Positions 5,712 to 7,555 of a stretch of 7,555 nt of DNA are shown piece by piece. The stretch comes from UBA8516 sp964434855 (GTDB lineage: Archaea; Thermoproteota; Nitrososphaeria; Nitrososphaerales; Nitrosopumilaceae), in the NCBI GenBank assembly GCA_964434855.1, contig CAYSWR010000043.1, positions 1 to 7,555 of the forward strand, written 5' to 3'. The translations under genes and the position numbers were made by a program. Position 1 is the first letter of the stretch. Each line of letters begins with the position of its first letter. Under the pieces are notes generated by a model, which was not told the DNA's origin, did no database searches, and was given only the letters and a program-made list of their open reading frames with translations.

Positions 5712-6275
5712 ATGGCACAAATGCCGGCATTGATTCCAAAAGAAGTCGAAATCCAAAGACTGAAAAAGATTTGGATGATCGTCATCACAATGGGATCTGT
5801 AGCTGCATCCGTGGAAGTCGACAACTTTGTCGATGGTTCACTGCATCAAACTTCTATCAGAGATAGTGCATTTACACCAGCACACTGGTGGCTCTATAGC
5901 CACTTTGTAGCACTACCATTAGGTTGGGGTGCTGTCTCAATCTACGATAGAAAGGTACCAATTCTAAGGGGTCCAAACAACTCCATGAACACTGGTCTGA
6001 AGATGACTATTCTAGGTTATCTGGCAACCATGTTTACAATTGGTGTCAACGAGATGTGGCACTTCTGGTTTGTAGAGGAAATCTTTGCAGTACCAAACCA
6101 CTGGATGTTCAATATGGGTGTGGTTGTTGCATTCATAGGCGCACTTGCCTATGTAGTTAGAGTATATGCAAGACTCGTCGAACTTGGAGCAGAAACCCCA
6201 GGTGAGAATCCATATGTTGCTGAAATGTACAAGATGGCCCTAGAAGGCAAACTGTACAGCAGATCCATCCCATAG
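5712..6275 (+). CDS. amoC: Ammonia monooxygenase subunit C (archaeal)
   Basis: Integral membrane subunit of AMO, 187 aa, shorter than bacterial AmoC/PmoC (about 260-290 aa) because the N-terminal region is reduced. Both membrane metal sites known from pMMO are present. The CuC-type site is Asp41/His45/His58 in DGSLHQTSIRDSAFTPAH, with exactly the pMMO D-x3-H-x12-H spacing. The CuD-type site is Asn113/His117/His130 in NEMWHFWFVEEIFAVPNHW, with one residue fewer between the two His than in Methylococcus PmoC. Membrane helices are expected at about 20-36, 58-78, 96-119 and 129-153, ending in a soluble tail. The ATG at 5712 is 26 nt after a TATA box; an out-of-frame ATG at 5705 is ignored. Its own T-rich end separates it from amoX. 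Confidence 0.98.
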   Translation: MAQMPALIPKEVEIQRLKKIWMIVITMGSVAASVEVDNFVDGSLHQTSIRDSAFTPAHWWLYSHFVALPLGWGAVSIYDRKVPILRGPNNSMNTGLKMTILGYLATMFTIGVNEMWHFWFVEEIFAVPNHWMFNMGVVVAFIGALAYVVRVYARLVELGAETPGENPYVAEMYKMALEGKLYSRSIP

Positions 6276-6283
6276 AAAAGTAC

Positions 6284-6310
6284 GCGCAAAAGCGCACCCT
6301 TTTTCTTATT
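6284..6310 (+). terminator. Short stem-loop and T tract after amoC
   Basis: GCGC at 6284-6287 can pair with GCGC at 6292-6295 around an AAAA loop, followed by a T-rich run from 6300. The stem is only 4 bp, so the T tract is probably the main signal. Confidence 0.5.
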
Positions 6311-6355
6311 TTAAATCTCCTAAACGAAGTTTTTTTCTCTCAAATACCGGAAAGA

Positions 6356-6364
6356 CTTAAAAGT
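6356..6364 (+). promoter_or_regulatory. TATA-like box of amoX
   Basis: CTTAAAAGT is centred 27 nt upstream of the amoX ATG, consistent with a leaderless transcript separate from amoC. It is a weaker match than the amoC and amoA boxes. Confidence 0.55.
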
Positions 6365-6386
6365 ATACAGATTATTATATTCCCAA

Positions 6387-6743
6387 ATGACCTTACCAAA
6401 AGGATTCGGTTCTGGTGGCGGCGCATCTAGTTCTGACGTAGAGAAGATGATCGGCAAGCGTGTTGAAAACATGATCGGCTTGTATACGGCTTCGTATCTA
6501 GCAGCCTGGCTATCGACATTTGCTGGTACTGCAGTTGGATACTTCTATTATCCATGGGCTTATCCAGCATCAAGCGGTCACTTTGCGTTTATCGTGCTGA
6601 CTATCATTGAGTCAATTGGTTACCTCTTCTGTGTTAAGGTGGGACAAGAAGGCTCATCAAAAAACAGCAACGGCGTATTAGCTGGTGTAATGGGTGGAGT
6701 TGCAGTTGCAACCGTATTGATAGTCATATTCGTTAACGGATAG
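6387..6743 (+). CDS. amoX: AmoX, archaea-specific ammonia monooxygenase subunit
   Basis: 118-aa membrane protein found only in ammonia-oxidising archaea, between amoC and amoA as here. It is reported to be a component of the archaeal AMO complex. The sequence shows a Gly/Ser-rich soluble N-terminus (KGFGSGGGASSSDVEK, 5-20), an amphipathic stretch with paired charges, then three hydrophobic segments: about 30-53 (containing YLAAWLSTFAGTAVGYF), 65-84 (HFAFIVLTIIESIGYLFCVK) and 97-116 (VLAGVMGGVAVATVLIVIFV). No metal-ligand cluster is evident, which suggests a structural role in the complex. It has its own TATA-like box, probably leaderless, and a T-rich end before the amoA promoter. Confidence 0.93.
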   Translation: MTLPKGFGSGGGASSSDVEKMIGKRVENMIGLYTASYLAAWLSTFAGTAVGYFYYPWAYPASSGHFAFIVLTIIESIGYLFCVKVGQEGSSKNSNGVLAGVMGGVAVATVLIVIFVNG

Positions 6744-6761
6744 GAAATATCCAATTCACAC

Positions 6762-6774
6762 TTTTTCTTGTTTT
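6762..6774 (+). terminator. T-rich transcription end after amoX
   Basis: CTTTTTCTTGTTTT lies about 20 nt after the amoX stop and before the amoA TATA box. This is consistent with T-tract termination and a separate amoA transcript. Confidence 0.45.
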
Positions 6775-6824
6775 GTCAAATTACTCAAGAGTATAGAAAT
6801 CAGATCTGCAATCACGCATAAAAT

Positions 6825-6833
6825 TTTATATAT
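6825..6833 (+). promoter_or_regulatory. TATA box of amoA
   Basis: TTTATATAT is centred 27 nt upstream of the amoA ATG. It nearly matches the amoC box, pointing to a strong, probably leaderless promoter of its own. Confidence 0.65.
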
Positions 6834-6855
6834 CACACCTCTTCTCTACTGGAAT

Positions 6856-7506
6856 ATGGTCTGGCTAAGACGATGTACTCACTACTTATTCATAGTAGTG
6901 GTTGCAGTCAACTCTACATTGTTGACAATTAACGCTGGAGACTACATATTCTATACAGACTGGGCATGGTCCTCATTTGTGATATTTTCATTATCACAAA
7001 CACTCATGCTTGTAGTCGGTGCCTGCTACTACCTTACGTTCACTGGAGTTCCAGGAACGGCAACTTACTATGCGCTGATAATGACAGTGTATACGTGGGT
7101 TGCAAAGGGAGCATGGTTCTCATTAGGATATCCATATGACTTCATTGTTACACCAGTCTGGATACCATCAGCAATGCTGTTGGACCTTGTTTACTGGGCA
7201 ACAAAGAAGAACAAACACTCTCTCATCCTTATGGGCGGTGTGTTAGTTGGAATGTCTCTGCCATTGTTTAACATGGTAAATCTCCTGCTGATAGCAGATC
7301 CGCTAGAGACTGCATTCAAATATCCAAGGCCAACATTGCCTCCATACATGACTCCAATAGAACCCCAAGTAGGCAAATTCTATAACAGTCCCGTAGCACT
7401 TGGCGCTGGCGCTGGTGCTGTATTGGCTCCAACGATGGCAGCATTAGGTTGTAAGCTGACAACGTGGACATATCGATGGATGGCAGCTTGGTCTAAGTGG
7501 GACTAA
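6856..7506 (+). CDS. amoA: Ammonia monooxygenase subunit A (archaeal)
   Basis: Integral membrane subunit of AMO and the standard marker gene for ammonia-oxidising archaea. The 216-aa length is exactly that usual for archaeal AmoA. Recognisable stretches are MVWLRRCTHYLFIVVVAVNS (1-20), NAGDYIFYTDWAWSSF (26-41), GVPGTATYYALIMT (64-77), YTWVAKGAWFSLGYPYDF (79-96), PVWIPSAMLLDLVYWAT (100-116), FKYPRPTLPPYMTPIEPQVG (154-173) and the C-terminal TWTYRWMAAWSKWD. Hydrophobic segments are at about 9-26, 39-61, 68-89, 99-116, 122-147 and 179-198. The start is confirmed by family conservation and by the TATA box 27 nt upstream. It resembles marine group I.1a AmoA, but is divergent enough at the DNA level to mismatch common primers. 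No frameshift or truncation. Confidence 0.99.
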   Translation: MVWLRRCTHYLFIVVVAVNSTLLTINAGDYIFYTDWAWSSFVIFSLSQTLMLVVGACYYLTFTGVPGTATYYALIMTVYTWVAKGAWFSLGYPYDFIVTPVWIPSAMLLDLVYWATKKNKHSLILMGGVLVGMSLPLFNMVNLLLIADPLETAFKYPRPTLPPYMTPIEPQVGKFYNSPVALGAGAGAVLAPTMAALGCKLTTWTYRWMAAWSKWD

Positions 7507-7507
7507 A

Positions 7508-7534
7508 CTTCCCTTTCCTTTTACTTTATTTTTA
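7508..7534 (+). terminator. T-rich transcription end after amoA
   Basis: Pyrimidine-rich run with several TTT to TTTTT blocks directly after the amoA stop codon, as after the other plus-strand genes here. Confidence 0.5.
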
Positions 7535-7555
7535 GCCTAGCTAGTTTATACTAAG

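Noticed and set aside
7191..7376. Minus-strand open frame of 61 codons opposite amoA
   Set aside because: It is antisense to a highly conserved part of AmoA, with no promoter-like box or recognisable protein.
7537..7544. CTAGCTAG palindrome near the right edge as a possible operator
   Set aside because: It is only 8 bp long, expected by chance, and the next gene lies outside the window.

Overview
The window comes from an ammonia-oxidising archaeon (Nitrososphaerota/Thaumarchaeota), most likely of the marine, Nitrosopumilus-like group I.1a. The main evidence is a compact ammonia monooxygenase (AMO) locus with the short archaeal subunit forms: AmoB of 190 aa without the C-terminal domain of the bacterial protein, AmoC of 187 aa, AmoA of 216 aa, and the archaeal-only AmoX. 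The DNA is AT-rich. TATA-like boxes lie about 26-27 nt before many start codons, as expected for leaderless archaeal transcripts. The group I.1a placement is my judgement from protein resemblance; no tree was computed.

Left part (1-3360, minus strand): an information-processing operon read right to left. It holds ribosomal protein uS15, a DHH/DHHA1 RecJ-like nuclease (GAN type), a Pcc1-like KEOPS subunit and seryl-tRNA synthetase. The genes are joined by stop/start overlaps (TAATG and TGATG) and one 38-nt overlap, with a single promoter-like box in front of the uS15 gene.

Middle part (3466-4748): two small plus-strand genes encode membrane proteins of about 99 and 93 aa, each with its own TATA-like box and T-rich end. 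Convergent to them is a 179-aa protein with an N-terminal membrane anchor, on the same strand as amoB and just downstream of it. The two small proteins are good candidates for the extra archaeal AMO subunits called AmoY and AmoZ. This rests on size, topology and position; I cannot tell which would be which.

Right part (4878-7506): amoB on the minus strand diverges from amoC, amoX and amoA on the plus strand. The last three each have their own TATA-like box and a T-rich 3' end, so they look like separate transcription units. The metal ligands known from bacterial particulate methane monooxygenase (pMMO) can be read directly: a mature N-terminal His plus HxH in AmoB, and D/H/H and N/H/H sites in AmoC. 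AmoA, AmoB and AmoC would form the membrane enzyme that oxidises ammonia to hydroxylamine, with AmoX and perhaps the two small proteins as further subunits.

The amo genes themselves are a known system. The least explained parts are the two small membrane proteins, the 179-aa anchored protein, and a tandem 12-bp repeat plus a 12-bp palindrome between amoB and amoC. I saw no mobile elements, CRISPR arrays, tRNAs or rRNAs, and no gene-free stretch above 300 bases; the longest is the 261-bp amoB-amoC spacer.
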